DNA of 64,000 bases, taken from NCBI GenBank assembly GCA_008508345.1, contig QNGE01001037.1, positions 54,181 through 118,180 on the forward strand. The letters run 5' to 3'. The stretch is from Paragonimus westermani. Its lineage: Eukaryota > Platyhelminthes > Trematoda > Plagiorchiida > Troglotrematidae. Made by a program: the position numbers and the translations under genes. Shown here in pieces: positions 60,531 to 64,000 of this stretch. Below the pieces are notes generated by a model. That model was not told where the DNA came from and did not search any database. It worked only from the letters and a program-made list of their open reading frames with translations. Position 1 is the first letter of the stretch; every line of letters begins with the position of its first letter.

Positions 60531-63500
60531 GTGAGTCCTGTTTTTGAACCCACTCAGGTATATGTTCCCTCATTCTTATGATCAATGACCTATCGGTTCT
60601 GTCTATGTAACTTCCTGCAGTTACATGAGAACTGATATTAGGTTTGTAATATTGCGCCAATACTTTGATCTCCTTTGATTACACACACAGGTAACATGAG
60701 AGTCTGATTAAGGACCCTTAATTCGGCGGTACTGTAAGCCCATTTTAACGGAGAGCCAACGGCAAGCTAATATGAAGTGTTAGCACCTACGATTGGTGGT
60801 CTTCTAACTGGCTTATTCAGATTACTGAGGGGATATAAGTGTTTTAAATAACCTAGCAGTTCACAATAATTGTGACTTGGATCCATGAGTTAACTAGCAT
60901 GGGGTTTTCCCAAACCTCGTTTAACATGTATGTCTCAAAAAAAAGTTATATATATTAGGCTATCTTGTAAATTTAAGCCTGTCGATAAAGCAGGACTACA
61001 CTGTTTCAGAACGACCAATGAGGAATTGCTAATTACCACTTGCTTCCAAGTTGTTCTGAAATCATAAGTATTCAGTCGGCCATGGACAAATAGTAACGAC
61101 TACATTGTTTTTCGAATAAGGATGTGTTTGAAATGATGTATTACCGTTACAACCGTGAAAAATAAAATGTGAGACAAGTGGGCTAGTTGTTAGATGATAT
61201 GCGCTGACTTCAATAACATGAATAACAGATAAAAATTCTTCATTGACGTGAAGACATTCAACACAATGTCCATTAAGAACTGGGCTTAATCGCTCATCGG
61301 GTCCCCAGGGGGCTCTATTCCGAAGTGGAATGGAGCACAATACTTCCAGCTTAGGAGAGAGTTGACCTATGCTTACTTTTGGTTGCGTAGACATTCGTGT
61401 TTTTGGTGATTCGTCATAAGATCCCTTATAGCAGCATTATATGTAAACTTTTTATAAACGTATATTCCGTAAACAAGGGAAAAAGTATTTGTTGGTTCGA
61501 GGGACGTTACGCAGTTAATTAGTTTAACCTGTACAAAGATGCTGGGTGTGCGTTGCCACTGGTGCTAAAGTAAGAAAGGAGAAGTCTGGCACGACTGCTG
61601 TGTCCACTACACAATAGAAGAGGAAGAATTACATCCGATTTGTCAGCGGATGGTCACGGCGAACTCACTGACATCACAGTTCTGTTGAGTACATAAAGCA
61701 ATTAACTGATGGATGAGAGTTGATCTAGTAATAACTACCCTGGTTAGACAGAGGCTGAACACACACAAGGACAGAGGAAAGGATTTGAAAGCCCTGGATG
61801 AGTGATTTGTTTCATTCAAATGCAAAGAGATTGTAGATGTGATTTGTTTTTGCTTGTCTGCTTCAAATAGTGCTCTTTGGAAGGTGGTCAGGTGGACAAA
61901 ACGCTGTGCGGCTTTCGTAGCTTGTTCCAAAGGAAATATTTAAACACACGATTAGTCAGCAGAAACGTTATCACTAGAATGGCGACCGAGATACAGCTTA
62001 ATGTCGTTCGTTATTTTGCAGAAAGATACGTGTTTGGCACCAATACTGAGTGTCGTAATAATGGTTTCATCTGCGGAATCTTGATTTTACCGGAGGTTTC
62101 TTCCACGGTAAATTTTCAGACTTTACAAAGTTGATAATGATAAATTACACGTATATTTTTGTTACACATTCTGGACAAAATTGGTAGGTGGTCAGACAAG
62201 AAAAAGTGGAGGTCGAAAGATGATAAGACCAGGAATAAGTGAACATGAGAGAAAATCTGATTGGGGAAAAATATAGTCGTAGTCTGCACAGCGCTTCAGC
62301 GGGCGGTTGACAATTGTTGATTGAGAGCAAGCAGTTTGGTTTTCCCTCTACCCCAACGATGTCACACTCTTATTGCAAATCGCTTTGCATTTATTTTACC
62401 GCAGTTTATTTCTCTCTGTTACTTGCTGCGTTGAATTATCCGATTATACCGTCAAGAAGCCACAGGCCGGGCAAAACCGTACAACATTGTAAATAGCCAG
62501 TTAACTTAAACATCACCTTTCAGTAGTTTCTCGTAGAATTTCGTCCCCGCCTACTTATCAATATCTTCTCATTCGTACGACTCACCTTGGACTTTGATGG
62601 TCAGGCCTTCACAAGGCATTACATCTCCAGATGTGGGCAGAAGACTTTGATGTCGTGGAGTGGGATCAAGTATAGTCTCATAAATGTGACTTTAGTTCTC
62701 AGGTGATGAGGTTTCAGAGGCTGAAGATAATCTGACCAAAGAAGGGAGCTCGGTCGATTGGCAGACGAGGTGTTCAACGTGATGTTTGCGAAGCTTACCT
62801 TTAAATTTATCTGATTAAGCGCAACTTAAATGGGTATATAAATTCTGACAAACGTTTAAAGAAGTTTTACACCTTATGGAGAGGAACTGGATACATGTTG
62901 ACACTGGAAATTTACAGCGTACAACCTAACTAAGACGAGCAAACTGTGAACAAAGTAAGTAGTGATAATCATTTATCTCTAATTTGACCTTTGACTGCCA
63001 GGTCGATTGGTTGTTAGCATTTTTCGTGACAAAATTTTGAACCTCCAGAATAGCCGTTTTTAACTTAGGGTCATCAAATTGGTGCGAAGAAAGTTTCCAT
63101 TTTGTGGGATAATCAAAGATAGAATCATGAATCATTTGTGGCACCTGTTCCTTCATACCCACCTACATTGAGGTCTGAAGTTACTAATGGGTAACCAGTT
63201 CTTTGGAGATGTCATCTTCTGAAATTTAAGCACAGCGTTACTGCGTGAGGTTAACCATGCAGAACGTGAAATTATGTCCTACTGTTCAATGCCAATCCGG
63301 TCGAGCTCTGATAATGTTAAAACAAAGTTGAAAAAACCACCGGCATTGCTAGAAATTCAACCTCGGCGATTTCTCCCAACGTTCTAATTTTTTGCTGTGC
63401 GGTAATGACAAATGGCACTGAATTCTAGACCAACATTAGAAGTAAACCCTAGATCACTTTCGGAAGCACCAATCTTCCATAAAGTCGTCTTGTTGGCCTG

Positions 63501-64000
63501 ATCCAGCTGTTCGGCGATGTTCATGGTGTCGCCTTATAGGAATGAATATGTGAACAGTTGACCCGAAGATGAAGGGAGCCGAAGTCCACAAATATAAAAA
63601 CCTTTCATTTAAGGTGGCGCAACGTGGCATTTCAATCATTTGCCTACTGTGTGTAAAACTTTAGTATATTACATTCAATGAGGGGTTAGTAGTGGAGGAA
63701 AATACATAGCATTGGAATGATGAGGTTTTGCTTCACCTTTTAAGGAGCGGAGGACGACAGTGCGTGGATTAGAGGAGTTATGTGGTTGATCGATTTTTCG
63801 TTCTGGCTTGTGCGTACGCGCAGTCTACTCCTGTTTCGGTAAGTGTTTCACAACTCTCAGTCGGTGAAGTGCTTGTTGCACCGGAGAATGATGTTGCTTC
63901 AGTCAGTTCAAATCACTCCTGTCTGTCCTCACCAACGATACCCTTCAGCTGTCGAAAAATTTCCGTTTCCAAATCGCCGTAACAGATTGATATGTTCAGT
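60531..64000. other. No recognised gene to the window end
   Basis: Scattered short frames (61062-61394 minus, 61643-61930 minus, 61877-62134 plus, 62926-63162 minus, 63782-63982 plus) have no family match. Near 63826-63880 short GT-AG pairs (cg|gtaagtg, ctctcag) suggest possible small introns in the last frame, but support is too thin to call a gene. Confidence 0.4.

Overview
This is eukaryotic DNA, most likely from a parasitic flatworm (trematode-like). The evidence is gene pieces broken by very short introns (32-48 nt) and a heavy load of decayed retroelements: Penelope-like elements (PLEs) with GIY-YIG endonucleases and hammerhead-type motifs, CR1-like and RTE-like LINEs, a BEL/Pao fragment and a tRNA-derived SINE. 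No operons, ribosome binding sites or other bacterial features are present. The species cannot be fixed from the sequence alone.

Layout. 1.4-4.0 kb: a decayed RTE-type LINE on the minus strand. 7.36-7.77 kb: the one gene that can be read completely, prefoldin subunit 6 (minus strand, two exons, 32-nt intron). 11.5-13.1 kb: a full-length but broken PLE (minus). 17.9-18.45 kb and 26.9-27.2 kb: three copies of a repeat of about 284 bp. 19.0-21.0 kb: a near-perfect 949-bp palindrome of two PLE 3' halves. 21.4-25.6 kb: two CR1-like LINE relics. 22.33-24.86 kb and 32.45-34.98 kb: a 2,532-bp inverted repeat whose right arm stops at the only ambiguous base (N at 34981). 28.3-28.5 kb: a BEL/Pao-like integrase fragment. 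31.05-32.7 kb: a third PLE with a degenerate hammerhead motif in its 3' flank. 36.1-40.5 kb: a CR1-like LINE with ORF1, endonuclease, a large internal deletion of the reverse transcriptase core, and a second 5'-truncated copy behind it. 42.27-42.45 kb: a 175-bp palindrome with a PLE-type hammerhead motif in each arm. 47.2-48.5 kb: a second RTE-like relic. 51.2-51.5 kb: a tRNA-derived SINE in inverted arrangement. 53.44-54.24 kb: six in-frame exons of an NDRG-family gene (plus strand), with some unassigned exon-like blocks further downstream.

Only the prefoldin 6 gene and the NDRG exons look like functional host genes. Everything else recognised is mobile-element debris. The most interesting themes are the PLE-hammerhead association and the two large perfect or near-perfect inverted repeats. 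At least one of these may be an assembly artefact. Translations of relics were read by eye and family assignments rest on remembered motif patterns, not on database searches.
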